Notes under the pieces: model-generated
Seen by the model: only the letters and a program-made list of their open reading frames with translations
Database searches by the model: none
What the model was told of the DNA's origin: nothing
Made by a program: the position numbers and the translations under genes
DNA from: Cryptococcus deneoformans JEC21
Lineage: Eukaryota > Basidiomycota > Tremellomycetes > Tremellales > Cryptococcaceae
NCBI RefSeq assembly: GCF_000091045.1
Contig: NC_006685.1
Coordinates: 1,488,701-1,552,700 of the forward strand
Direction of reading: 5' to 3'
DNA: 64,000 nt
Shown here: piece by piece, positions 47,525-59,046 of the stretch
Layout: every line of letters starts with the position of its first letter
How positions within the stretch are numbered: position 1 is the stretch's first letter

Positions 47525-49015
47525 TTAGATTGCGCTTTCATCCACATGCACCAAGACCTCCACCTCAATGTTGACACCGGCCTGTCCTTTTCTCTCGAGG
47601 TCATCCATCATCTCTCCCAAAGTCTTTCTACCAGACGCAAGCTTGGGCGGGGGAAGAATGGTGAAGCCCGTGATATCTCTTGGAGTGGATGGTCGACGGG
47701 CGACATAGGTAGTCAGAAGTGGATTGGGGGATGAGGGAAGGGAATCAGGCGATTTGGTACGCAAAAACTCTGCCAGGATGATATCCACCCTGTTTAATCT
47801 TATATCAGTTTGATATCACAAGGCTACTAATTAGGACTTACTGGTCAGGATTGGTTAGAGTGATCCATCGACCGGTTACAGCACCTTCCAGTAGATGCTT
47901 GGCAGCATTAACGTGCTTTCCAGACCTGAAAGCGGCCTCGTTAAGACTGTCGACAACGTTGTTATACAAGTCGGTTTGGGCAGCTCGTTGTGGCTCGTTA
48001 ATAGGCTATGTTTCCGATTAGACCTCTTTTTTTAATCGTCATGAAAGGCCGATTTACCTCAATGATAAGTACTGGGCAGTTAATCCCTTCCATCTCCCTC
48101 ATACTTGGCAACACATTTCTGGATCTCAATAAAGAGTTACAGATAGGCAGAGTAGACTCCAGCTATTCATGTCGCTTATGGTTAGGTTTAGTAGATTGTA
48201 TTTTCGCAGATTGCTTACCTCGCCCGAAGCCATTTTAGCTTGTACCATATGACCATATTCATCCGTCATCTCCCGCAGAGCTGGGTCACCAACTTGACCA
48301 CTGCAAAAGTCGAAGACATAAGTGTTGAGGGATTCGAGCGACTCAATGTCCCTGTCTGCAATGGTTTTTTCTATCTCCTGTAACGATGTCAAAACTCGTT
48401 TTCTTCGTAAAGATTGAATAAACGGGCTTACCTTGAGCCATTCATCGAACGCTTCCTCCACAAACTCAGGTTCGTCCTCCAAAGGAGGTGCAACAAGGGT
48501 CAGGCTCTCAGTGATCTCTGGATGAGAGAGTGCCAGTCTCAGAGCCGTCAAACCACCGGCCGCCGAGCCTACAAGGTGAACAGGACCAATAACTAAAGCC
48601 TTCTGTTGACGGGGGCACACATTAGTGCCAGAGCCAGTCTCATGACTTGGAGACGCGGACCTACCAGTGCCTGGAAAAAGTCATCGGCAGCATTTTGCCA
48701 CGAATATTCCTTGGCAAGGGGTAAGTCGACATGGGATGACCCATGGCCCGGCATATCAATAGCAAGTAAGTTATATTTCTGATGAAGCTCGGGATCGTCG
48801 AACTGAGGGTAGCTGCATATGCGCATTGGTCAGCTGGAGATAACGGTTTGCCAGCAGAGCTTTCAGGCTTACAAAAAAAAGCTGTCTACCCAAGGAGGAT
48901 GGCAGAAGAGCACAGTCGGATAAGTTGGATCGATGGTCTCTGCTGCTTTGCTTTCAGGAGTAGACAAGCGGTAAGCCAGAGAATAGGGCTGATTGGGGAT
49001 TTTTACTGTGAACAT
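47525..49015 (-). CDS. Alpha/beta-hydrolase-fold protein with altered nucleophile elbow
   Basis: Exons on the minus strand are 48873-49015, 48665-48812, 48432-48602, 48219-48377, 48058-48162, 47842-48005 and 47525-47789 (384 residues). The fold is clear: FCHPPWVDS (oxyanion-side loop), LLAIDMPGHGSSHVD, then HLVGSAAGGLTALRLALSHPE. In active relatives this elbow reads GxSxG; here residues 109-113 are G-S-A-A-G, putting alanine at the nucleophile position. The later strand PVLIIEPINEP also lacks an obvious acid, and no clear GH-type catalytic His is seen. It may be a non-enzymatic member or use other residues. The C-terminal 90 residues are an extension. The start at 49015 is the first ATG; a GTG-led open frame continues upstream. 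Confidence 0.8.
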
Positions 49016-51778
49016 GTCTACTTTTTTCGTGTTGTTGCTTGGAGTGACTGAAATGTAGTACCTCAATGGTAAAGGGGGGCCAACTGCTATTGGCACAGGC
49101 GATAATATAATATAGTCAGTCCTCCAGCCCGGCTTTTACACCTTTGCAATGATTCTGTTGAGCTAGAAATGGTGTTTCACTGTGATTCTTCTAGACAGAC
49201 CGTGTCCTGGTGTGCTGATGATGTGTGGCAATGCAAGATTATTAGTGGTGTAGTCACGAAGAAGTCTTTGTGTGCAATTACAGTGAGTTTGTCTGTGTTA
49301 ATTGTCCTTTTTTGCTGGAACAAGCTTGCCTCCTTAAATGCCCGCAGAGGCGCAGCTCAATAAGATGTGGATTCACATCTCTCACCCACAGGTCAGGGTC
49401 AACGCGAAAAAAGCGGAGTGAATTAGCTGCTAATAATGATAGGAGATAGGAACACCCGGCTCTCCGGCAATCCGTTGGAAAGCGGCGATTAAGGGTAATA
49501 AGCATGCACCGGGCACCGGTCCAAGGACTGTTGCGATAAATAATTAATGGGCCCAAAGTAATAAAATAGATCATAGGCCTTACGCCCGCATTGTATCCTG
49601 GCGCTCGATAAGCGTAGCAGGAACGACGTAGAACATAAAGAACATTCGTCGCTCACCCTCCTTTCACTTTACTAACATACGGAAGACCGGCATCATCTTG
49701 TTTGCATATCATGCCAGTAGGTAGTAGTAGGCTACTAATAAATCAGTCTTTGATTGAGTAGTTTGATATACCTTTCAGTCAGTCAGTTGTCACCAACAAT
49801 CATCAGGTTATCATATATCTCAAAAGGGTGGGCGCTAAAAGAAAGGCACGAGGCACTAGAAGAACATATATTGTTCGATCGTAACGAAGAAGGAACGCGG
49901 GGTACTGGTTATATATGGAGCATCGTGGAGGGATGATGCCAGTCACATATGGCCGAAGACCTATCTGCAATTACGATATTGTGGCTGGGGGAAAAACCGA
50001 TGGACGACGGAGAAAGAGACGAGGGCGGAGGGGAAGAGGGAAAATCAAAAGAGAACAAAAGACAACATCAAAATAAAAATTTCGGGGTTTTATAAGGCGT
50101 CGGAAAAATCCGATACAGGACAAAACCTTCTTTTTATCTTCTTCGCGGCCCGCCCGCCCCTTCCACATTCCACATCCCACTTCTCGTTTGAGATTCTTCC
50201 CTTTCCCTTGTCTCTGATCTCTTCTTCTGTTGTCCATCTGTATCCTGCCATTACCGCGGCATGTGACATATGACTTCTGGAAGTTGAATCATTGATTAAT
50301 GCTAGGCTGTCTGTCTAATTTTTTTATAGTGCTGATAGATCATGTCAACGATGGCCAATGATGAAATGAGAGATGAGAAACGAAAAAAGGCCAACGTTCT
50401 GCATCTCTCTCTCTCTTTCTCTTTCAGGCTGATTCATGCATGATGTCTTAAAATGTCTCGCATACATGCTGTCTCATTAAAGATGGCTCCGATAAAGCTG
50501 CGCTGCTAAACGTCGTAAATCGTCCTGATTCTAATAAGTACTTCCTCTCTTCTTTGGTCCTGGGCCTTGCCTTGCTTCATGCTCCACGACATCTCCAACA
50601 ACCTGTGGTCGTCGCCATTCTTCACAGGCATATTTCACTCTCATTAAAAATCCAATTCCTCCCGCTTTATCTGCCTTCTTGTTTCTTGTCTTTGTCTTCG
50701 CAGTTGGGTATAATAGGAACTGGGACTACTTTAAGGGTTAAATTCACGCTATATAAAACAGTTGTGGGAATGAGGCATAAGACAGCCACTCAGTTAATAT
50801 GATCAGGGTGTTTTGTTCCTCGCAAAGCGTAATATGGTCCGTGGTTTATGGTAAGGATATCACATGGCAGAAGGATAGCTTCGGCATGTGGCATGGGCGG
50901 TTAACTCCCTGCTGTTCATTATCCATGTATCACAAATGGAAAACGGTCTATTATCATTATCAGTTGCAAGTGTATTGCTGAATGTTCGTGAGGCCTCCTG
51001 TTTATCAAGAGTACAGAACTAGCATTCCATTCCGGATAATGAGTATTGGACAATGACTTACCTGCCGAATTTCCACCTATTTCACTGAAGTGCGAAGCGG
51101 CCGGAGCTGATTATTCGCAATCCACAATCCTTCCTTCCCTTCTTGCTCACTGGAGAACGCGGCGTTTCAGATAATATTAGTTGGTATTGGAGCCTTGGCG
51201 CCTGAAATCGTTTGATGTTTTATTCCCGCTGTGGATGTGGTCGCTTCACCAGTTTTCGTCGTAAGGTCACTCCACATTGAATGGCAGTAAAGGTTAGATT
51301 GAGTGTTAGAGTCTACCCTTTGACATTTTCGAATCAAGCGATTTGCCTGTACAAGTAGATACCGATGTTGAGGTTCTTATAGATAGGTCGACAATTCTAA
51401 TGACGAACTTTAGCCATCCCGGGAGGCTGAAATCGGATAGCCCGATGGGTCGATATGGAGACTGGAGTACCTCCGATAGAGCTTTCTCTTAGGTATTTCT
51501 CGTATCTCCCATGGTGATGGAGTAAAAAAGTCGGCTCTGAGAGGTGCAAAGGGGTCCAGCTAACAGATAGCCGACCTTCGAATTGGTAAAGGTGGCATAC
51601 TGCTCTTTGTGTGTATCCCCCATTAGCAAAGAAGACTGCAAAAATCATATTGGCCGTCTGCATAACTCTTGACGGCCTGTTGAACGCAGATGTGTAATAC
51701 TCCAATCTCCTCATTCCAATGTCTTCTCTCAACCATACTCCCTCTTCCTTGCTTCCATCACCCTTCCCGATAGCCCGC
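49016..51778. other. Gene-free 2.8 kb stretch
   Basis: The longest stretch here without a supportable gene. It holds the hydrolase-fold gene's promoter and the LSM4 3' region. I found no phase-consistent spliced frame on either strand. A CT dinucleotide run lies near 50406-50424. A noncoding RNA gene cannot be excluded by eye. Confidence 0.4.
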
Positions 51779-52586
51779 TTATGGTCGAGGCGGTCCGCCC
51801 CTAGGTGGTCCTCCTCTACCCCTTTGATTGAATCCGCCACGTGCCGGTCCACCTCCTCGACCGGGGGGTCCGCCTCGCCCAGGTGGTCCACCTCGACCTA
51901 GAAGGATAGAATGTCAGTTTGATCTGATAATTGCAGAGAAAGTATAAGTATTAGCTTACCACCTCGAGCACCTCCTGGTCCGCCCCGTCCACCTAAAATA
52001 GACCCGTTAGCGCCCTAGACTCCTCCGCCTTGCCTTGCAACCATTTCAACCCACCTCTAGCTCCGCCTCGCGCTCTGTTCGCTGCTCGGGCCTTGTCTTG
52101 TTCCTCAGCCGCTTGTTCCAGAATGTTGTCTGCTATACGGAAATACTTGATCTATAGCACCATGTTATTAGCTGCTGTTCGTTGCCGTGGCCATTTGTTT
52201 GCCCTTAGTATAAATGGATATATCCACTTTATTCAAGTTACACAGATAGACTCACAATGTTACCCTTGATAAACATCTCCTTCATTTTCCAGAATCGCTC
52301 GCCGTCCGCTGAAGTTTGGTAAACCTCTCGAAGAGTAACGTTCATGAAAGTGTCGCATTCCACTAGGTGACCGTTGAAGGTAACTCCATTCTTCAGTTCC
52401 ACCAGCTGCAGATATGATTTGTGTCAGAGCGTTGTCTTTGGCTGATTGAAAGCATTCGTAGAGTGCGCAAGTCCATTAGACCAAAGAACTCACCATTGGC
52501 TTGCCTTGAGCGGCTGTAAGAAGTGAGAGTGGAAGCTACTGTCTTGTGAGTATGTTACTTGGCATGTCTGGGCGAGCACTCACCAT
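51779..52586 (-). CDS. LSM4: U6 snRNA-associated Sm-like protein LSm4
   Basis: Subunit of the Lsm2-8 ring on U6 snRNA and the cytoplasmic Lsm1-7 ring in mRNA decay. Exons on the minus strand are 52584-52586, 52494-52535, 52256-52405, 52055-52151, 51960-51992 and 51779-51897 (147 residues). The first coding exon is just the ATG: the intron 52536-52583 follows at once and the next exon gives [14 protein letters not shown]. The Sm fold has [22 protein letters not shown] (Sm1) and FIKGNIIKYFRI (Sm2). The C-terminus is an RGG/GGRGGPP tail, normal for Lsm4 and linked to P-body assembly and Arg methylation. Confidence 0.95.
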
Positions 52587-52976
52587 TATGGCTGCCTTCC
52601 TGAGATATCGCTGTTAAAGACTGTAAAGTGTTGGATATTATCGGAGCGAAAGGAGATGCTGTATAGGAGCGTAAGAGATGACCAAAAATACACGTCACGC
52701 GTTCTGAGATTTCTGCGTATAAATAATAATACGCACGCGCACGACGCGACGAACGACGAGGCAGCAGCAGTATTATTGTTTATCGTATGCACCGTACGCT
52801 TGGGAGTATAGATATACTTGTATATTTCTCTGCTTTTCACTTTTACCATCAATTTATAATCGATCCATCGTGCGTTGGGACGGCACTGCTAGGGCTGCAC
52901 GACAGCAGCTTCGATTTCCATCCCACCTTTTGACGTGTCTGTCTTGTCCTCCAAAACCCATGGCTCAAAGCACATC
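52587..52976. promoter_or_regulatory. Divergent promoter, LSM4 / Sld7-like
   Basis: 390 bases between divergent start codons, with a CG-rich patch (ACGCACGCGCACGACGCGACGAA) near 52731-52753 between two AT-rich segments. Confidence 0.45.
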
Positions 52977-55027
52977 ATGGCAACCCTCGATCCCGGCTCT
53001 TCTCCTTCAAGGAACCCATTCGCGAGGCAGCCAAACGATGTTTCTCAAGGTGTTTCTTTTTCGAAGAGCACAATCCTACCAAGCCCCAATCGCAAACGAC
53101 CAACATTGGCCACAACCGTTAACGATGTCGGTACGAGCCTCGGAGATGGCGTCATGGCGACGCCCGCGGATAGAAAGGTAATGTCGTCGAACGGGGGCCC
53201 AAAATCAAGCTGGAGATTGCTTTGGCGGGGAGGTTTAGAACTTGGCAATGAAGGTTGGAGGTTGGAAGGTACGACGGAATTCGGGAGGTGTGAATTCTGA
53301 ACTGACAGTCATATAGGAATCACTTTTTTCGCGCTCTTATCCTTTTCAGCGCCAACCCCAACAGCGATCCATTCTAACCCATTCTCTTTCCCTACACCAC
53401 CTCCTTCCTTCTCTCCTGCACCTTCTTCACCATTCCATTCTTTACCAGGAGGAACGGTCGATATCTGTCTTTCACTCGAATCCATGAGAGGCAGGAAGTT
53501 CCTTCAGGTCCGCGGATTGGTGCCCTTGCCAGAGGAGGAACTGTTGGAAGGTGAAGGTGAAGAGGATGGTACGGGTGGGGTCCAAGTCGCCATTGCTCCT
53601 GAAGCATATCTATTGGCGGCGTACTTCACGGGGCTTTTGTGCAGGGAAGGGAAGCTGTCGAGTAGTGGAAGGACGCTATGTGCCGTTGTCATTGGTTTAG
53701 GTGATGAGGAGGTTGGTAAGTAATGGTTGACTTTCATGACTTGATCCAGCTCACAGCGCTCAGATGCAACGTCCAAATCAACAATTTTAATCTACGGTCA
53801 GTTGCAGAATCAAAGCACCAGTTCTTCAGACAAGGATGCAACAAGACAAGGCGCTTTACGTCTACTTGTGGGAAGGAAGAGACTACCGCGACCACCAGCT
53901 AGCGAAAAAAGGATCAGGCCAGGCGAACCATTACCTCGAGGTGAGGCCAGTCAATGTTCTACAAGACCCTTCATTGCTAACCTCATTCAACAGCTCCCTT
54001 ATTCTTGCCCCCTGACAATAAGAAGCCCTTCCACCCATTCGCCCGGACGCTGTCTCGCTCATCTTCTACTTCCATTTATGCTCCACCCCGCTCGGCTTCC
54101 GGAATTGAACCACCTCCCAGGCCTGGACCTGCACCCGTTTCTGGACGAACGCCGGGGCGACGGGGCGAAAAGCGAGCAATACAAAATGGGAACGACGAAC
54201 AACGAAAACGAAGGACTGGGAAGATTATTGGTGTCCCTGAGAAGACATTGCCATTTGATGTTGCTGATCAATCCAAGGAGGATGGAGAACGAAGAGAAAG
54301 GAGTATGGTTCCTAATGAGAGTTCCTACCGTGCAGCATCTCCATCACAAACGTCTATGGTGGCTCCAGAAGCAGTTCTTGGGGAAGAGCAGGATATATTC
54401 GGGTTGAGGGCGGCTTCGATGAGCAGGATACCTTCGGCCGGTGGGCGATCTTCCATCGCCGGCGATAAGGTCGTGGGAGGTGAGGACAACTCTGAGGAAC
54501 TTGCAGGTGTTGGACAAGCTAAGAGAGCCAGAGTACCTCAACAAATTTTGGATAACAAAGCTGTATGGTCCTCTATTCTCCCAATCAAGCGAGAAAAGCT
54601 AATATCGATTGCTTTGTAGTCAATCCGCAAGCAAACTCTACTGCTTCTAGAAGAAAGAGGGGTTTCTCGTACGAACGACCTCTTCAAAGAGATATTTGGA
54701 ATCACCACAAAGGGGGTGTATTTTGCGTTTGTAAGTTGGTCCACTGTAAAGGCGTGGTCCAATACTTATCCAACAATTTAGCGAGATCGACTGGAAGAGA
54801 CTCCTCTCCCAAAACCAGATATCCATCGAGTCGTTTTAGGTCACTTGGACATGTACCTCCCGACATCCCCCTTCAAGCAAGTTCATCCTGAAGGGACGAT
54901 ATTCGAAGAAGACGAGAAACCTTTCCACGAGAGTGCCGATAGAAAAACCAACGTCAGCGGCGAGCAATCGCTATATCTGCACGAATATCATGACAGAAAG
55001 GTCAAACTAGAGCCCGTAGCTGAGTAG
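52977..55027 (+). CDS. Nuclear protein with Sld7-like C-terminal domain (candidate replication initiation factor)
   Basis: Exons are 52977-53268, 53317-53715, 53764-53940, 53994-54562, 54620-54730 and 54782-55027 (597 residues). The N-terminal ~200 residues include WRLLWRGGLELGNEGWRL, FLQVRGLVPLP and a hydrophobic beta-like IAPEAYLLAAYFTGLL, perhaps a folded domain. The middle is disordered and basic (RRGEKRAI, RKRRTGK). At about 475-530, NKASIRKQTLLLLEERGVS followed by LFKEIFGITTKGVYFAFRDRL fits the pattern I know from fungal Sld7 C-termini: an NK-x-x-I helix, then a K-x-x-x-x-x-T-x-K-G-x-x-F-x-F-R block. Sld7 works with Sld3 in loading Cdc45. The assignment is by pattern memory only. Confidence 0.6.
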
Positions 55028-55252
55028 TAATTCAGTGAAGACGGCACCAAACCGGGGGACTGCAGGACCCCTTACATTACTGTAGCATAGTGTACATACG
55101 CATAACTTAGATTTCGGCCAGGTAATATTGGAATATTTTCAAATCAATCATTAGTTGTATCCCTCAATTCAATGCATCATATTCGACAGCTACAACTTCT
55201 ATGCCCATAGGGACCACAAGCAACCTAAAAAGGCTTACATGAATGTATCGGC

Positions 55253-56857
55253 TTAGGCGTCGATGTCCTGGATAAGAATAGACCTGTACCTGACAGTGCT
55301 GTTCTCAACGGCCTTGATAGCCTTGGCCGCGTCTTTCATCTGCAAGATCTCAACCCAAGGCTTAACATTCTTCTCAGCCGCAAGCTTCAACATTCGCTGC
55401 ACCTCCTGCCTGTTACCCAAGTGGCTAGAGGCAAGAGAGGCACCATTGCCAGAAAGAGCTTGAGAAGTGATGTTGGTCAAGCCTTCGTCAGGCATACCGA
55501 CGAAGACAAGCTTCTTGTCAACATCAAGACAAGAGAGGAGCTCGTTGACGGGGAGCTTGTTGGAGGAAGCAGTGACGATGATGAGGTCAAACTCGAGCTC
55601 ATGGCCCTTTTGGAAACCCTCCTCGCCCGTAGCGATGAAGTTCTTGGCACCCATCTTCATAGCATCCTCCTTCTTGGCGTCGGAACGAGAGAAAACGGTG
55701 ACCTCAGCGCCAAGAGCAGTACCGAAGAGAACGGCGTAGTGACCGCTACGAATGAAGTTTTAGTTCAATCTTACATCATTTTGCTTCTGTAATACTTACA
55801 GGCCACCGAGACCAACCACACCAACCTTCTTGCCGGGACCAGCACCGTTCCTTACAAGGGGAGCGAAGGTGGTGATACCAGCGCACAACCTGACGACCAA
55901 ATTCAGCTCGAGTTAAGATAGAAGATGTAAAATTTGACTGACATGGAAGCAGCATCAGTAGACTTGAGGGACTCGGGAATGCTGAAAACGAATCGCTCCT
56001 GGGCCCTGACGTGGGTAGAGTAGCCACCTTGGTGCTCAGAACCATCGTACCCTTATAAAAATGTCAGCTTCCAAACATGGTAGGTATTCGCTGGTTAACG
56101 TACAGTGGGTGTTGTAGCCGTGAACGGGCTGGACACAGTAGTTCTCTGTGGGTAAAAATTTAACTATGCAACATTTATCATAAAGCAACAAATAGTACAC
56201 ACCGTTAGGGCCCTTGCAGGACTTGCACTTTCCACATGAGCCAACTTGGGCACCAACACCGACTCTGTCGCCAACCTTGAACTCAGAAACCTTAGAGCCA
56301 ACCTCGACGACCTTGCCAACGACTTCATGGCCAGTGACGACAAACTTGGTCTGGAAAGGACCCCAGCCACCAGAGATAGTGTGGTGGTCCTAAAATTTGA
56401 TAGCAATAATTAGAATGGCTGAAAAATTCTGGAGAGAAACTACGTACAGATCCGCAGACACCACAGCACTCTACAGCGACAGTAATACGGTCGTCCTCAA
56501 GAGGCTCAAGCTCGTACTTTTTAAGCTCAAAGTTCTGTTAATCGTCGTCAGATTTTGTTATCTGATCTCATCAAGCGAAGGGCACGTACGAGGTAGTTGT
56601 CAGGGGAAGAGATAGCGTAGCCTGCGAAAATATAACATAGCTTCATTAGCATTTGCCCTCCAATCACATCATCACACCCCACTCTCACCCTCACTCCAGA
56701 CCTTTCGCCTTAGATGTTCCACTTGCGGAGATTCACTTGCAGGGATCTTATCGCGGCCTCACGGGTCCTTAAATCGCAAGGTCTCGTTCGCCGCTAGACC
56801 GCAATGTCTCTATATAATCAAGATTCGCGACTCACCGGTAGCGTGAGTGATAGCCAT
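55253..56857 (-). CDS. Zinc-dependent NADP-type alcohol dehydrogenase (cinnamyl-ADH / Adh6-like)
   Basis: Medium-chain dehydrogenase reducing aldehydes or oxidising alcohols. Exons on the minus strand are 56836-56857, 56590-56621, 56448-56534, 56203-56389, 56104-56145, 55943-56051, 55800-55889 and 55253-55745 (353 residues). The catalytic zinc site is CGVCGSDHH with GHE downstream; the structural zinc lobe is CGKCKSCKG...NYC. The Rossmann motif is GLGGLGHYA, and the SRS sequence after the second strand suggests NADP(H). The first intron, 56622-56835, is long (214 bases). The subgroup call rests on sequence resemblance to yeast Adh6/Adh7 and plant CAD. Confidence 0.92.
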
Positions 56858-57520
56858 TGTGAATTTAGTTGAGATGTTTGATATTTGCTGAAGATGCTGA
56901 CAATGGGATGGAAATTTTCTGGTGAAGAAGAGGATAGAAGAAACTGGAAACAGCGATTTTTTTCTTTTTCTGGTCGAGAAAAGAGCACCATATGAAGACC
57001 TCCTTTTTAATGATTGGTATTTACTAGACGTCACAGCCGGCTACTTTCGGCATCCCGGCCCGCTGCCGTTCCGACTATTATGTTTACGTATCGCCAAGGA
57101 ACATTCGCTCGTTACCACCTCCGGCTGCATGCGTTCATTGATCGGTGCTTGTCCGATTCTATGTAATCCTTCTCTTGATTTTCGGTGGCGGCAAGCTGTG
57201 GTAGTGTTCTTGGGTTGAGATTTTCAAGGAATTGCTCATCCAAAATCTTCAAGAACTCCTTCTCTAAACAGGCTTCTTTGATTTTGTATGATCACTTATT
57301 ACATCGGCAGAAACAACAATAGTACTCTCGGTAGGAGTAGTCTCGGTAACAGTAGTCTCGGTAACAATAAAGAGTCGCTGCATATTTCAGGATATCTCCT
57401 GTAGAAACTATAGAAGCTAAGATTACATGACAAGACCATCACATTAAATCCGTATTGAAGTGAGATAGTGCTTTCTCTCATACAGCCGCTGCTGGCTTTC
57501 TGCCATCTCTACCTTTCAGC
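56858..57520. promoter_or_regulatory. ADH promoter and YPT35-like 3' region
   Basis: 663 bases. It includes three 15-base direct repeats at about 57321-57365. No gene seen. Confidence 0.4.
57321..57365. repeat. Three 15-base direct repeats
   Basis: Units AGTACTCTCGGTAGG, AGTAGTCTCGGTAAC and AGTAGTCTCGGTAAC stand in tandem; the last two are identical. Confidence 0.85.
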
Positions 57521-58487
57521 TCACGGTTGCCTATCGCCCAAGACCCATGTTCCCACAATAGATCCTGATCCCCCTTGACCCATCTCTGGGTGCAGAATGA
57601 CTCCTCTTAAGAAGCGCTGAAGACGAGATTGCCGCTCTTCTAAAAATTTTGGGGAAAATTTGGCTGATTTTGCGCAACATAACGAAGAACATGCATCAGA
57701 GAGCAACCTCTCGTACTAGGAACGAGCAAACTCACCTATATGCATTTTCCCTGGTAAAGGAGGGATAGCTTGCCACAGATGCTGGAATATTTCATTAGCA
57801 TCAAGAGGCTGCATCCCGCCGTTCCTTGCAACTGAACCCAGCTTACATGGTATTTTATCCGAAGAGCTTTCCTCAACCTAACGAAGTCTGTGTACCGTCT
57901 TAGAATATTAAGCTTCCCGCCCTGAAGAACAACGAGCGAGATTCAGTAGTTGGCCTAGAATCCCCTACTCTCAAAGCATGCCGTCCAGACTTACATCTTT
58001 TAGTTTGATGTCAATATCGTATACTGTCCGCCGTGATGGCTTCAGCACTCGACATTCGCGATGGCCCTGCAGGAAATTTGTACCCACCTACATAAGCCCC
58101 TAGTTTGGCAACGTCTGTCCAACTCTCACCACCGACAATTTTCCAGCCTTTTATTGCTACCTCCCGAGCAAATGGGGCTTCGACTCTCTGGTCGCTTCCT
58201 TCCAAAATCTTTATCGCGGTTCTCCTTATATTGCCAGGCCTTCTCACTTCTTGTCGTTTACTCTCTTCACCGTTCTTCGTATCATTGGCCTGTCTTCCAT
58301 GCGTCGTCACTAGATCACCTGATTCAAGAGTAGTATCACATTGCTGGGAATTCTCATCTTCCAGTAGGTTATTGTAATTGAAGGAGATCTCTTCAAAAGT
58401 CAGGGACGAGTGTGATGATGCTGGAGAAGGTGGTAGTAGAATAAGGGAGCTTGATGTTGATGTCGTCGGAGGAGGGGATGGAGACAT
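57521..58487 (-). CDS. YPT35: PX-domain protein, YPT35-like
   Basis: Phosphoinositide-binding PX protein; yeast Ypt35 sits on endosomes and vacuoles and recruits Vps13. Exons on the minus strand are 58088-58487, 57995-58023, 57847-57921, 57736-57781 and 57521-57663 (230 residues). Residues 1 to about 105 are Ser-rich and disordered. The PX domain starts VAIKGWKIVGGESW, with AYVVYDIDIKL, then RRYTDFVRLRKALRIKY (the basic lipid-binding RRY-x-x-F), the proline loop IPPLPGK, and FLEERQSRLQRFLRGVILHP. Length and order fit Ypt35 better than sorting nexins with BAR domains. The start is the first ATG at 58487. Confidence 0.85.
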
Positions 58488-59046
58488 CTGCAAAGTTTTT
58501 CTTCACATCGGGCCTTCAAACTCCTATCTGGAAGCTTCTGAGATAACAGAAACAGATATTTTGAGCTTCTCCCAAGTAAAAATTGACAGGTGAATACGAG
58601 GCTTCTGGTACATGATCACTTCATCAATTATTAACAGCGGGCCGACGCTGTCGGTCGGGGGAGGACCGCCGACGACGACGGCAACAAATGATGGCGTCGC
58701 TCGTCGTCGGCGGTTGTGGGTAACGCCACGTGGGCCGGTGGAGGTAGCGGACTAAGCCGACAAGTAGATTTGATTCCGCTCTACTCTTCTCCCTCCGCTG
58801 CTGTTTGCGAGTCTTCGAGAAGGAAGAGCGAGAGGGCGGCTTTGACGTAAGATGTGAGAAGAAGACATGTTTTAATTTCACCTATTTAACTCTTGTTACC
58901 CTACAGTAATCCATTGAATCTATTACCCAAAACGTGGCCTGTATAATCAGCCTCAACTGAGCCTGCCCAAGTCCACGATCTTCCATCGACAGACCTCGTA
59001 ATCTCCTACAGCTAGTTTTGTCACGTTATAAAGCGTTATCTTCACG
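58488..59046. promoter_or_regulatory. Divergent promoter, YPT35-like / COA6, with hairpin
   Basis: 559 bases between divergent start codons. It contains a perfect 14-base inverted repeat (58665-58678 and 58701-58714) with a 22-base spacer. Confidence 0.5.
58665..58714. repeat. 14-base perfect inverted repeat
   Basis: ACCGCCGACGACGA at 58665-58678 is the exact reverse complement of 58701-58714; the loop is 22 bases. GC-rich and potentially a stable hairpin. Confidence 0.85.

Noticed and set aside
51397..51891. 164-codon minus-strand frame overlapping the LSM4 tail
   Set aside because: It is another frame of the Gly/Arg-rich LSM4 tail that runs into noncoding sequence.
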